DNA from: Cephalotus follicularis
Taxonomy: Eukaryota > Streptophyta > Magnoliopsida > Oxalidales > Cephalotaceae
Assembly (NCBI GenBank): GCA_001972305.1
Contig: BDDD01002028.1
Location: 186,914-250,913, forward strand
Length of the DNA stretch: 64,000 nucleotides
Reading direction: 5' to 3'
The notes under the pieces are model-generated. The model did no database searches, had not been told where the DNA came from, and saw only the letters and a list, made by a program, of their open reading frames with translations. Of the stretch, positions 1 through 10,555 are shown piece by piece (the first letter of the stretch is position 1; the number at the start of each line of letters is the position of its first letter). The translations under genes and the position numbers were made by a program.

Positions 1-126
1 TAACTGTTCCGGAAACACATCCGGAAACTCACAAACCACAGGTATATCCTCCAACCTCGACTCAGGCATTCGCATGTCCACCACATGAGCAAGATATCCC
101 TGGCCACTTGTTCACAGAATCCTGCA
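1..126 (-). pseudogene. Ty3/gypsy pol fragment, protease-RT linker
   Basis: Read on the minus strand, this piece gives GYLAHVVDMRMPESR, then [10 protein letters not shown] and PDVFPEQL. This is the linker that joins protease to reverse transcriptase in plant chromovirus Pol; elements A, G and E have the same segment (for example PVVCDYPDVFSEEL near 39170). One in-frame stop lies just before GQGYLAHVV. The fragment runs off the left edge of the window and ends abruptly at the S1 LTR. It is a remnant with no complete domain. It may belong with the gypsy LTR piece at 973-1285, but the intervening LTR, gag and protease are absent. Confidence 0.85.
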
Positions 127-972
127 TGAATAATCTACAAGGGGGGGTGAATTGTAGATTCTAAGAATAATCTAAACTTTTTCGCAATGAACTAAAACAA
201 TAAGCAATCTCAATATAAACAAAATGTAAAGAGATAGAGTTAAGAGATATGCAAACACTAGTTTAGAGTGGTTCGGCCAAACTCTTGCCTACGTCCACTT
301 TTCCCAAGGATCTCCTTGAGTTTCCACTAGTTCTCCGAATACAATTACGGGTGCTATCCGGTACACCTTTGTGATTGACCTCAATCACTTACGATTCTCT
401 CTTGGGTTTAGTTGGGATTAGTTTAGGATTAATTCCTTAATGGAATGTCCACTGAAATCTGTCAGAAATTGCTGCAGTCGATCAAAGCGTCGACGGACTC
501 CTCCAAAGCGTCGACGGTCATGTGACCGTTGGGGCTCCCAAATTTGAATTCTCGGCTTGAAGCGCAGGCGTTCACTTGATGGTGTCGACCGCAAGATAAA
601 GCGCTGACGCTTAGTCTGTAGCGTCGACGCTTAGGCACATTTTAATTGCCATTTCTTCTCTGCCTGAGACGGCAGGCGCTTTGCACTAAGCGCATGCGTT
701 GTGCGCTTAAAGCACAGACGCTTGAATTTAGAGCGTCGACGCTTGGAGTGTTATTTCCAATTCTCCAAGTGCTTCACCGGTAGACGCTTTGTTCTTGTCT
801 CGACCGTCAGTCAAAGCACAGACGCTCTAATGCTACGCGTCGACGGTCTGGGCAGTTTTCTGCATAATTCTTGCTGGTTTGTTTATCTTTTGTCTTTCTT
901 GCACATCAAGAAACTTTGTCAAATACAAATATGTTATCATCAAAACTTAGGATTGAGACATAAATGTCAACA
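127..972 (-). mobile_element. Sirevirus-type LTR S1 (no matching TSD)
   Basis: On the minus strand it starts TGTTGACATTTATG at 972 and ends at 127 with a run of Cs followed by TTGTAGATTATTCA. Both ends and the interior match solo LTR S2 (36701-37838). The C-rich block just inside the 3' end is like that of LTR L, which suits a Sirevirus. The flanking pentamers differ (ctgca at 122-126, atgta at 973-977), so this is not a simple solo-LTR insertion. At 846 bp it is shorter than S2 (1138 bp). Confidence 0.8.
487..846. repeat. GTCGAC palindrome cluster in LTR S1
   Basis: Repeated GCGTCGACG(C/G) motifs lie at 487-496, 508-517, 621-630 and 733-742, with diverged copies between them (for example gcgctgacgc at 601). 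Spacing is roughly 20-110 bp. The cluster lies about 125-485 bp from the LTR start. Confidence 0.8.
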
Positions 973-1285
973 ATGTACATAGTCCAACCAATATTCAATA
1001 GCCCAAAATTAACGTCTTTAAGCCTAAAACGTAAAAGCCCAAATTAATATTCACAAACCATATTAGTATTTTAAAAACTGATTTTAAAATACAAAACAAT
1101 AAATTTTTACTTTTCCAATAATCATATTCTAATATATATGAAAAGCCCTAAGTTTAAAATCATATAGTGCAAAATAATATCATATAGTCCAAACACAGGA
1201 GTCCATAAACTAAAATATATCAACACAACATAATATAACAAATTTAAAATCTGAAAATATGCACGTGAACGAACGGGGTATTACA
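973..1285 (-). mobile_element. Truncated gypsy LTR start (element F)
   Basis: The right end reads GGGGTATTACA, that is TGTAATACCCC at the start of a minus-strand LTR, abutting Sirevirus D sequence at 1286. Only 313 bp remain before LTR S1. The AT-rich interior matches no other LTR in the window. It is probably the start of the LTR of the element whose pol scrap is at 1-126, with everything between lost. Confidence 0.6.
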
Positions 1286-1633
1286 TAATATGTTTGTCTT
1301 TTACTCTAGTAGACAAACTAACAGTAGTACTAAAACCAAAACTTGCATAAATTCTTTCATTAAGTCTGGATAATGTGGCAGATTTATCATGAATAATGGT
1401 CATAAATCAAGTCCGTTAAGCCTCCCAATAATCAGAAAACTTTCCCTATTGTAAAAGTTGAAATCTAGGGTTTTACCAACAAGGATGTTTCTCTTAAAAT
1501 AAACTTCAGGATACCTTATACCTTGATGTGCAGCTTGTTGCTGACCTATTTCTCCCCGATCCTGAGCAGCCCTTGAACCTCTTCTTCTTGAACTTTCCCC
1601 CTTCACAACATTAGGGTGTTTGGTTCTTGCCAT
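1286..1633 (-). pseudogene. Sirevirus D env-like (post-pol) ORF, broken
   Basis: A 77-residue minus-strand ORF starts at ATG 1633 (MARTKHPNVVKGESSRRRGS, basic and serine-rich) and stops at 1400. The same frame stays readable past that stop as far as the junction at 1285, with PHYPDLMKEFMQ visible. A basic N-terminus, then an FKRNILVGKTLDF-like stretch and a YP-L-EF motif, resemble the start of the ORF that many Sireviruses carry after pol, called env-like. It sits downstream of D pol on the same strand, as expected for that ORF. The true role of such proteins is not established. This copy has a premature stop and is cut by gypsy fragment F, so it is not functional. The family call is inference from position and short motifs. 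Confidence 0.5.
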
Positions 1634-2045
1634 TTGTAAAGAAATATTGAGTATTGAGGTGATGTAATGATATGAGATTATGAGAAGTTTTAAAGAAATT
1701 TTTGCTTTGATATTCGCTCTAAATTGCCAGAGAGTTTGATTAGAAATATTAGGGTTTCGTAATCTGTTCTAACAGATGACACTTTACACTTATAAGTGTG
1801 TCTTAACCGTCGACGTTTAAGAGAAAGCATCGTCCCTTAGTGTAAAATTCAGCCTAAAAATGCAATGTTAACCGCTGATGCTTACTTATCAAGCGTTGGC
1901 GCTTTAAGAGTTTTCCGCAAAAATTATTTCTAATCATGCTAATTTTTCAAGGTTATAAAAAATAATGCATATGATGCATGAATGTTCAAATTATAATAAA
2001 ATAAATCAAAATATCAACTGAAAACACATAATCACACAAAATCAT
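1634..2045 (-). other. D spacer between pol and env-like ORF
   Basis: About 410 bp of non-coding Sirevirus sequence between the RNase H end and the env-like start. It is AT-rich and carries a weak GTCGAC-type cluster at 1806-1905. I see no other feature. Confidence 0.5.
1806..1905. repeat. Diverged GTCGAC motifs in D spacer
   Basis: accgtcgacgtt at 1806-1817, then accgctgatgctt and aagcgttggcgcttt, are decayed members of the motif family seen in the LTRs. Here they lie inside the element rather than in an LTR. Confidence 0.6.
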
Positions 2046-2909
2046 TCACTCAATATCACGTAGACCTAATTCCATTCTAAATTTGTAGAAAGTTTGTTCA
2101 TCTAGGGGTTTTGTGAAAATGTCCACAATTTGATCTTGTGTCGATACAAAAATCAAAGCGACATCACCTTTTTCTACGTGATCTTTTATGAAATGATATC
2201 TAATATCTATATGTTTTGTTATAGAATTATGTACATGATTTTTACCTAAACATATAGTGCTAGTGTTGTCACATTTTATCGGCACAGTATTAAACTTAAA
2301 TCCATAATCTAAAAGTTGTTGTTTCATCCAAATAACTTGTGCACAACAACTTCCAGCCGCTATATACTTAGCCTCGGTAGTGGAAAGTGCTACCGAATTT
2401 TGTTTCTTACTAAACCAAAAAATAAATATATTTCCTAGAAATTGGCAAGTGCCACTAGTACTTTTTCTATCAACCTTATATCCACCAAAATCAACATCCG
2501 AATATGTATATAAGTCAAAAGTTGAATTTTGGGGATACCAAAGATCTAAGGTAGGTGTATATGCTAAATATTTGAAAATTTGTTTTACAGCATGTAAATG
2601 GGATTCTTTCGGACATGCTTGAAAATGAGCACACAAACATACACTAAATAAAATATCAGGTCTACTAGCGGTAAGATAAAGCAATGAAACAATCATACTT
2701 CTATAGAGTTTTTGGTCAACGATTTTACCTTGCTCATCTTTATCTAACATTGTAGTTGTGCTCATAGGAGTTTTGCTTTTCTTTGCATTTTCCATCCCAA
2801 ACCTCTTGAGTAAATCTTTGACGTACTTGGATTGGTTGATGAAAATGCCATCCTTGAGTTGTTTGACTTGAAGTCCAAGGAAGAAATTGAGTTCTCTCAT
2901 CATGCTCAT
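2046..2909 (-). CDS. Copia Pol C-terminus: RT end and RNase H (element D)
   Basis: An open 287-residue segment of a Ty1/copia polyprotein. It begins in the RT thumb (MRELNFFLGLQVKQ), passes YLTASRPDILFSVCLCAHFQ, and continues into the copia RNase H with DVDFGGYKVDRKSTSGTCQF, SVALSTTEAKYIAA and the terminal DIFTKPLDEQTF block ending near 2046. Order and motifs are standard for Ty1/copia. RNase H would degrade the RNA strand of the cDNA hybrid inside the virus-like particle. The ATG at the start is internal to Pol, so this is an open piece of a broken polyprotein, not an independent gene. Upstream (2910-3750) the RT frame is interrupted by stops and shifts. Confidence 0.92.
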   Translation of the reverse strand: MSMMRELNFFLGLQVKQLKDGIFINQSKYVKDLLKRFGMENAKKSKTPMSTTTMLDKDEQGKIVDQKLYRSMIVSLLYLTASRPDILFSVCLCAHFQACPKESHLHAVKQIFKYLAYTPTLDLWYPQNSTFDLYTYSDVDFGGYKVDRKSTSGTCQFLGNIFIFWFSKKQNSVALSTTEAKYIAAGSCCAQVIWMKQQLLDYGFKFNTVPIKCDNTSTICLGKNHVHNSITKHIDIRYHFIKDHVEKGDVALIFVSTQDQIVDIFTKPLDEQTFYKFRMELGLRDIE

Positions 2910-4553
2910 TTCAAACTAATCTTGCATAATCTTAGCAAAATCCTTACACAAACTTTCATTAGTAGAACCAAATATAATATCATCGACATATATTTGTACA
3001 ATAAGAATGTCTTCATTAAGAGTTTTTGTAAAAAGTGTTATATCGATATACCCTCTTTTAAAATCATTTTCAATAAGATAACCATTTAGTTTTTACCAAG
3101 CTCTAGGAGCTTGTTTTAAACCATATAAAGCTTTTGTAAGTTTAAAAACATGGTTTCGAAAATGTGGATCTTCAAAACCAGGAGGTTGTTCCACATACAC
3201 TTCCTCCTTTATTAGCCCATTTAAAAACACACTTTTAACATCCATTTGATAAAGTGTAAAATCTTTGCACAATGCATATGCAAGAAAAATACGAATATAT
3301 TCTAATCTAGCTACACGTGCATATGATTCATCAAAATCAACTCTCTCTTCTTAGGAATATCCCTTAGATACCAACCTAGCTTTGTTTCAAACAATTATTT
3401 CTTGATCATCCATTTTATTACGGAATACCCATTTAGTACCAATTATGTCATGATCATTAGGTCTATGTACTAAATTCCATACTTTATTTCGTTCAAATTG
3501 ATTTAATTCATCTTGCATAGCAATTATCCACTTTTCATCTTTCTCATCCTCTTTTATATTTTTAGGCTCTATTTGTGAAGGAAATGCAATATAATTATGA
3601 TTAAAGTAGACCTAGTAATTATACCTTGTTTAAGATTACCTATAATTGCCTAATGAGGATGTCCTTTCACTATCTTCAAAGTCTTGTCATGAAGAGCTTC
3701 TTGGTAGCTTTCTTGAGGGGTTACTCCTTGTGTTGGCTCCTCAGCTTTCTTTTCACTTTTTCTTTCTTCTAATCTTTAATTCTTCAATAATCTTTTCAAC
3801 AAATTCTATATTATCAACATCAATTGCTTCTTTTGGAAGCATAAGGTTAGATTCATCAAATACAACATGCATTGATTCTTCTACAAGTAATGTTCTTTTA
3901 TTAAAGCATCTATAAGCTCTACTTGTAATAGAATAGCCAAGAAAAATACCTTCATCGACTTTGGAGTCGAACTTACCGAGATGATCCTTTCCATTATTAT
4001 GGATGAAGCATTTGCATCCAAATGCATGGAAGTAACTAATGTTAGGCATTCTCCCCATTCATAATTCATATGGAGTCTTTTTGAGAATTGGCCTTATTGA
4101 TATTCAGTTTAAAACATAACAAGAAGTATTTATGGCCTCGGCCCAAAAATATTTTGGTAAATTATTTTCATTTAAAATAGTTCTACACATTTCCTGTAGA
4201 GTTCTATGTTTCCTTTCAACTACCCCATTTTCTTAAGGTGTTCTAGGAGTAGAAACCTCATGAATAAAACCATTTTCTGCACAAAATTTTTTAATAAGAT
4301 GATTTTCAAATTCTTTACCATGATCACTTCTAATAGTTAATATAGAAATTTCTTTTTTTTGAACAATATTACAAAGATGTGAAAATTCTTTAAAAACTAC
4401 ACTTTTATGGGCAAGAAAAATTGTCCAAGTATACCTTGAATAGTCATCAATAATAACCATTGGATATGATTTACCACATAAACTTCTTATATCTATAGGT
4501 CCAAATAAATCAATATGTGATAATTGTAATGACTTAGTTATAGAGACTATAAT
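2910..4553 (-). pseudogene. Copia Pol middle: integrase C-half to RT (element D)
   Basis: Minus-strand remnants of Sirevirus Pol. Nearest the junction (4233-4553) is the integrase core: LSHIDLFGPIDI, DDYSRYTWTIFLAHK and RSDHGKEFENH, with acidic catalytic residues visible. The open segment 3753-4058 holds the post-integrase region (FHAFGCKCFIHNNGKDHLGKFD, then FLGYS and the VEESMHVVFDE block). RT follows, with YVDDIIFG near 2980. Several stops and frame changes occur between 3350 and 3750. The integrase frame is interrupted at 4553 by element A and resumes on the far side, at 52918, in the same register. Retained motifs and order identify it with high confidence; it is inactive. Confidence 0.88.
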
Positions 4554-5314
4554 TGTAAGCCCCAAAATTATATATAAATGTTTGTTATAAATAATATTGT
4601 AAAATGGAAAATTTGGGCTTAAGAGTTTCCTTCTCTCTTGGGCCGAACTTGGGCTATGGAAGAAAATATAAATTGATTGGGCCAGCCAACGTGTAGAAGG
4701 ACTACATGTGGCGTGTTTCTGGATTCTTCCACCAATGATGAGATATTTGTGGTAAGTGGGACCTCCGGTGGCATAATTTCTGGAAGAGACAAAGGAACAC
4801 CTTTGTCTAGAGAGTTCGACACTCTGTGCTCTCATTTTTATCTTCTCGCCTCCTAATATAGAGGGGGGATAGTGAGAGAGCGAAAATCTCAGTTTGGCAT
4901 AAAGAAGAAGTCATTGGACTCTCAGCAGTGAGAAGAGCCTGAAGGGAAGCAGCAGATTGACAGTTTTGCAGTAGACTCTCCTCAATTTGCAAACGGTTTC
5001 AACAACCACTTTTTCTAGAGTTGTAAACTCAATTGTTATTAGGTATGCTATTATCAACTGATAGATTGTGTTGCCATGAATTGTTAGATCAGGATTGAAT
5101 AGATGGATTTAGGTTTTATTAAGATGTTTGAGTTGGAATCGACCACTGGAGCTTATGGCTCCCTTGGATATAGTAATTGATTACCTGAATTGGACTTGAG
5201 TTGTTGGTGAGCTGTTTAACAGCCATATATTACTATCTGCTAAGTCTTTAGACCATTGATGCCTTTAACTAGAGTGTTAGAGCTTTGCTTGAGGCATATA
5301 TCGGAACCTGCAAG

Positions 5315-5690
5315 GCAGACCTGTCCTAATGGCTGCAGAGCAGACTTGTCCTCAAGGCTGTAAGGCAGACCGGTCCTAATGGCTGTAGAGCAGACCTGTT
5401 CTCAAGGCTGGAAGGCAAACCTATCCAAATGGCTGTAGAGCAGACTTATCCTAAAGGCTGTAAGGCAGACCTGTCCCAATGGCTGCGGAGCAGTCCTGTC
5501 CTCAAGGCTACAAGGCAAACCTGTCCCAATGGCTGTAGAGCAGACCTACCCTAAAGGCTACAGAGTAGACTTGTCCCAATGGCTACAAAGCTGACCCGTC
5601 CTAAAGGTCACAAAGCAGAACTGCACCCAAAGACCTCATAGTAGACCTGTTCCAAAGATTGTAGAGCATACTAGTGCCAATAACGCTTGA
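5315..5690 (+). repeat. Minisatellite in A 5' LTR, ~25-bp units
   Basis: About 15 imperfect copies of a unit of the form aaggctgNaRggcagacctgtcc. The matching block in the 3' LTR (51567-51820) has only about 10 copies, so the array has changed in length since insertion. Confidence 0.85.
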
Positions 5691-5811
5691 ATAGCAGAGT
5701 CAGCATTTAGCACCTTGCTCTCTGCCAAACATGCTGGTTCCAACCTTGCATCCTTTTTTTAACTTCAAAGGGGTCTCCACTACCAGTCTTTCAAAGGAGT
5801 TGTGTAATTAG

Positions 5812-5965
5812 GAACCTATGGGTCACCGACTGAGATGATCGTAAAGGTCACCGTCTGAGATGACCGTGAAGGTTATCGATTGAGAGGAACCTATGGGTCA
5901 CTGACTGAGATGACCGCATAGGTCACCGGTTGAGATAACCATGAGAGCTATTGATTGTGATTGTA
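5812..5965 (+). repeat. Second minisatellite in A 5' LTR, ~24-bp units
   Basis: Six or so diverged copies of a unit like gggtcaccgactgagatgaccgt. The counterpart in the 3' LTR lies at 51955-52100. Confidence 0.8.
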
Positions 5966-6042
5966 TCTGCAAGGTCGCTGTCCTATGAGATGAGTGTTTA
6001 GGGGAGGTCTTCCAGGCTAATAATCCCGCTCTCTGCTATACT

Positions 6043-6048
6043 TATAAA
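6043..6048 (+). promoter_or_regulatory. TATA-like box in A 5' LTR
   Basis: TATAAA in the context cttataaatgg, kept in the 3' LTR at 52186-52191. This makes it the best candidate for the LTR core promoter. Confidence 0.5.
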
Positions 6049-7787
6049 TGGCACTCTAGTCTACCAATGCACCAATGTCTTAACAGACTAGCCTTAGGTG
6101 AAGGTCTAACAGGAAGACTATGTATAACTCTTGTCTTCCCAATGTAACCACGCCAGTTCTATTTTGGCTTCTCTGCCTATGACACCAAGAGTGCGTAGTC
6201 TGCTATACCATGAGTAGAGGAGGCCAAGGAGAACTTATATGTGCTCCGAGATGATTTTTGGAGTATTATGGATGGTGAATTGATGATGGAATCACATAGT
6301 AATAGTTATGGAATGATGTGGATAGAGCCTCTATGATTATATGTGTAACACCCCCGATGGTGGGAGTCCTTACATGTCATAATACCAAACTAAAACATAA
6401 CAGGATATCTAAACATGAACTTATGCAAAACGGATGTGGTGGTCCGAAAACATATCTTATTATCATATCTGATGTTTAACAAAGTCTGAAAATTTCAATA
6501 AGTCATAAACTGAAACATATCCAGAACAAAAGCCATAATCTGAAATAGCCAAAACTGTTTTAGGGAAAACTACTCTGATGCTGTCTCAAAACATAACCGA
6601 TACTACTGAAAAACACAATGGACCAACTCCTAGATGATCCTCAGACAAATGGGTAACTCTCATCACACGTTTCCCCCATGCTCCTGAAAACCTACCGCAT
6701 AGAAACAAAAATGCGGCTGAGCAAACCTCAGTACGGATGAGGAAGTAAAACAGTAAATGGTGAACAAATAATTTGAAATTTAAGATTCAGCAAAGTAACA
6801 TAGTAAATATTCTTTAAAATGTAAAGCAGAATATTTAAAAATGAGTAGTTATAAAATCATAACTTTACGAAAAGCATAACATCATAATTCAAGACTTTAT
6901 CTGATTTCATAATTCCATAACAGAGAATTCTGACATACATACATATATATGTGCAAGGGGTTTGCGAGGCCCACATGCTTTGACGAAAAAGTCGTGTACG
7001 ACACTACACAAACAATCCCAATACTGAATACTGAATTATGATAATAACTAGAGTATACTCATACGCCTCAAAAGGATCCATATCCAACCCTCAGGATACC
7101 TATTTAAAAGAGATGCCGTAGACCGACCACACCGCCACGGTAGGTGTCATGTCCTCCGCGCCAAAGAACATGCCTATGATACCTCATAGGTAGGGTTTTT
7201 CTGTGTATGTTATTATGCTTAAATATTGTTTTAATCTAAAAAAATTCTAAAATGTACTTATGTAAACTGTCTCCAGGCATATCTAAAATTATTTAAAGAG
7301 GATCATAAACATATTTTTATATCAAAAGTTAAAATCCAATATGTATCTGAAGTTTAGCATACTTCCTAAAGTGGAAGCCATGTCCAAAAACAATAACACA
7401 TTTTCGATAGAAGAAAATATGTATATTAAAAATTAATATCTGATGTAACAATAATAAATCCATTTCAATAAGATTATTATCAAAATGAGGATATCCAATC
7501 AAAATTTTATTTTGAATGAAACCAGGAGCATAAATCCGTTCAATAGGAGTATATCAAGAACATAGTCATCAAACAGTAAAAATTGACTTCATTCAATTTA
7601 ATCGAGGGAATATCAAAGAATCGAAGTATCTGTACCTTAGCAGGTCAAAAAATATAAACAAACACGAATACCAGACAAAAGCACCCTATAAGTGTCCTAA
7701 ACTCCACCACCGACGATATTATGACCTAAACATATAAGCCCAAACATCACATAACAAAAAAAAGCAATTATCAAAACTACAAGAGAA

Positions 7788-7927
7788 AGCGTCGGTAGTT
7801 TATCCTTAGGCGTCGATGGTTTCATTGCATAAAAGGACAAAGCGCAGAGCAAAGCATCGACTAAACACAGCATAAAATAGTACAAAGCGGCGATGCTTAA
7901 AATACATGCGTCGACGGTTTGCGTCGA
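7788..7927. repeat. GTCGAC cluster 2 in LTR B1
   Basis: gcgtcggtag, gcgtcgatgg, gcggcgatgc and gcgtcgacgg copies, about 1.0-1.13 kb from the LTR start at 8921. Confidence 0.75.
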
Positions 7928-8670
7928 ACACAGAATACAAGTTGTAGAAAATCAGTTGCAAAAAACCTAGATTTTTCTTAAACATGTATCCTTAAACAGC
8001 CACATGCAAGTTCTAAAATATGTCCACTATGATTGTAACTACAGTAAAACAATTAAAATACCTCAATGTTGAATTTACAGGTTACATATATATATCAAAA
8101 ACAACTTTAAAAATATGTTTCCTGCCATTGTAGTATCAAGTCACTTTCATGAAACAAATCCGTTTTGCTTATCATAATTCATTGAGACAGTAATAGGTAT
8201 GTTATAAAACATGATTCCTTTTATTTAAAACCCAGTAAACATAAACATGCAGATTGCAGGTTCATCATGGCAATAACACAGTTTCAAAATACATTTTCTG
8301 GTATTGCATGAACATGACAGTTTTTATGAATCAATTGACAAGTTATGAACAATCTAATGGTCACTAGCAGTAACATACCATGAAAATTAAAGCTGTGTTT
8401 AGAAAATAACTTTTGATGATGCCAAGAAAGATGCAAAACGATGATGAACAGTGCAAGGAGTATGGCTGCTTCATTTTTTGTAAAGAAAATATGCAGGTGT
8501 TGTTGTTTTAACCAATTTAAAGCGTGTGTTTTCAAAATGGCAAAAATGTATAGCTTAATAACCTTCCTTTTCATGCAAAACGCGTTCCACACAAAAGGTA
8601 AAACGAATAAACGATTTTGGTAAAGAAATCCTCCTTTCCATAAACAAACCACCGTCCAAAACAATAAGGA

Positions 8671-8795
8671 AAGTCGACTAAAGTGTCGACGGTTGAGCCT
8701 TAATTACAAAACATGTCAAAGTCACACGTTTTGGCGTTAACGTATCTCACAGCACCCAAAGCGTCGGCGGTTCTAATAAGAGCGTCAGCGCTTTG
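8671..8795. repeat. GTCGAC cluster 1 in LTR B1
   Basis: agtcgact, gtgtcgacgg, gcgtcggcgg and gcgtcagcgc copies, about 125-250 bp from the LTR start. Confidence 0.75.
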
Positions 8796-8921
8796 TGCCC
8801 AGAAAACAAAATAAAAGAAATTCAAAATAAAATCAAAGAGTTCACAAAACACAGCATATAACAAGAGGTATAAACCCAACATAAAATGATAAACACATAA
8901 GTATCGAAACAGGATATTACA

Positions 8922-9302
8922 ATAGGAATTGTTGCATTTTGCATCTCGTATGTCATGCATTCTCATGTTCTGCATATAGCAGTGCCTTCACAACCAAGGG
9001 TTGCTAACCCATTTTCATAGTGGGTCAAGTTCTAGTGATGCATCGCACTGACCAGATGGCTAGACAACAGAGCAGGGCTTGTTCAGTAGAACAGTTTCGT
9101 TCGACCTCCCCTGTATAAGAGTGTTTTAGGTATAAGAATGATGTAAACAATTATTTGACCTGCTGGCTTGTGGCATTGCTTGAGACATGAAACATTGATG
9201 TATATGTTTTGGGTTTATCCACGCAAGGTATTTGATTGGTTATTTTTGCATGCATAATTCTGACTTAAAGTTATAAATTTACTGCATATTTTGGATGATG
9301 TG
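8922..9302 (+). mobile_element. Element A 5' LTR, middle segment
   Basis: Collinear with 52480-52845 of the 3' LTR (for example gttgcattttgcatctc near 8931 and 52478). It is bounded by B1 on the left and element B on the right. Confidence 0.88.
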
Positions 9303-9432
9303 TGTAATATCCCATTTCGTTGCTTGCATGTTTGTTTTGTCTTATGTTATGTTTATAACATGTGTTTTATGTGTTATAAAATTTTGGACAAATTGGAAAT
9401 TATTTTTGAGTTTTCATTTAAGTCCAGGGCAT

Positions 9433-9590
9433 AAAGCGCTGACGCTTTTTCATTAAATTTCGATGCTTTTGTGTGTAAATTTCTTGTTTTTGAAGTGTAA
9501 GACATCGACGCCTAAAAATTGACATCGACACTTTTGCACTAGTCGCCTTAAGCGCCGACGCTTTGGAAATAACCGGCGACGCTTTGGTCG
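9433..9590. repeat. GTCGAC cluster 1 in B 5' LTR
   Basis: gcgctgacgctt, gacatcgacgcc, gcgccgacgctt and ggcgacgctt copies, 130-290 bp from the LTR start. Confidence 0.75.
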
Positions 9591-10351
9591 ATTTTTCTTA
9601 TTGTTTTGGACGGTGGTTTGTTTATGGAAAGGAGGATTCTTTACCAAAATCGTTTATCCATTTTACCTATTTCTATTGAACGTGTTTTTGCATGAAAGGA
9701 AGGTTATTAAGCTACACGTTTTTGCCATTTTGAAAACAAATGCTTTAAATTGTTTTAAAATAACAACTCCTGCATATTTTCTTTACAAAACTGAAGCAAC
9801 CATATTCCTTGCACTGTTCATCATCGTTTTGCATCTTTCTTGGCATCATCAGAAGGTATTTTCTAAACAAAGCTTTAGTTTTCATGATATCTTACTGCTA
9901 TTGATCATTATATTGTTCATAACTTGTCAATTGATTCATAAACACTGTCATGTTCATGCAATACAAAAAAATACATTTTGAAACCGTGTTATTGCCATGA
10001 TGAACCTACAATCTGCATGTTTATGCTTTACTGGGTTTTAAATAAAAGGAATCATGTTTTATGACATACCTACTACTATTTAGATGAGTTATAACAAGCA
10101 AAATGGATTTGGTTCATGAAACTGACTTGGCAATGTCATGGCAGAAAACATATTCTCAAGTTGTTTTGATATATATATATATGCCACTAGTAAATCTTAT
10201 GTTATGCATTGAAATCGTTATAGAAGTGTTTTAAACCAAATGACATTACTGTTTTACTAATTCATGCTGAGAAAACTGGTTTTGTGCATGTTCTACAATC
10301 CAAAACGAAGACCCTAGTGCATATAGAAAACTGTTTATCGTTCTGCATGTC

Positions 10352-10555
10352 TTAAGCGTCGAATGTTTTGGCAATCTGTCGACGCTTATGCCGTTAATCG
10401 TCGACACTTGGGTAGTCTGTTAGAGTTAACCTTCGATGCTTTACTTTGTAAAATGCCATGTTTATGTCGACGTTTAGTGCTGCACTTAGGTCCTTTTTGG
10501 TAACACTTTGCCCTAAAGCGCCAACGCTTAGTAATAAAAAGTCGACGCTTTGGAC
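10352..10555. repeat. GTCGAC cluster 2 in B 5' LTR
   Basis: aagcgtcgaatg, ctgtcgacgctt, cgtcgacactt, gcgccaacgctt and agtcgacgcttt copies, about 1.05-1.25 kb from the LTR start. Confidence 0.75.

Larger units (their letters stand above)
4554..6343 (+). mobile_element. Element A 5' LTR, first segment
   Basis: Starts TGTAAGCCCC and is collinear with 45144-45643 plus 51268-52480. It carries two minisatellite blocks (5315-5690, 5810-5960) and a TATA-like site at 6043. It is interrupted by B1 at 6344. Confidence 0.88.
6344..8921 (-). mobile_element. Solo LTR B1 (gypsy family B)
   Basis: Begins TGTAACACCCCCGA on the plus strand and ends GATATTACA, so the minus strand reads TGTAATATCC to GTTACA like the LTRs of element B. 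Flanks are atatg (6339-6343) and atagg (8922-8926), a TSD with one change. Element A's LTR is collinear with its 3' LTR across the insertion. There is no internal region: a 2578-bp solo LTR. Confidence 0.87.

Noticed and set aside
4233..4835. 200-residue minus-strand ORF
   Set aside because: It crosses the D/A junction at 4553: half is copia integrase and half antisense LTR of A. It is a chimeric reading frame, not a gene.
5315..5690. Regular repeats that could suggest a CRISPR array
   Set aside because: Units are adjacent and diverged with no unique spacers, occur in both LTRs of a plant retrotransposon, and have no cas genes nearby.
9601..9981. 126-residue hydrophobic ORF in the B LTR, also open in B1 (8284-8664, minus)
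   Set aside because: Both begin at TTG rather than ATG, show no domain, and are broken in the 3' LTR and absent in B2. The shared length follows from shared LTR ancestry.
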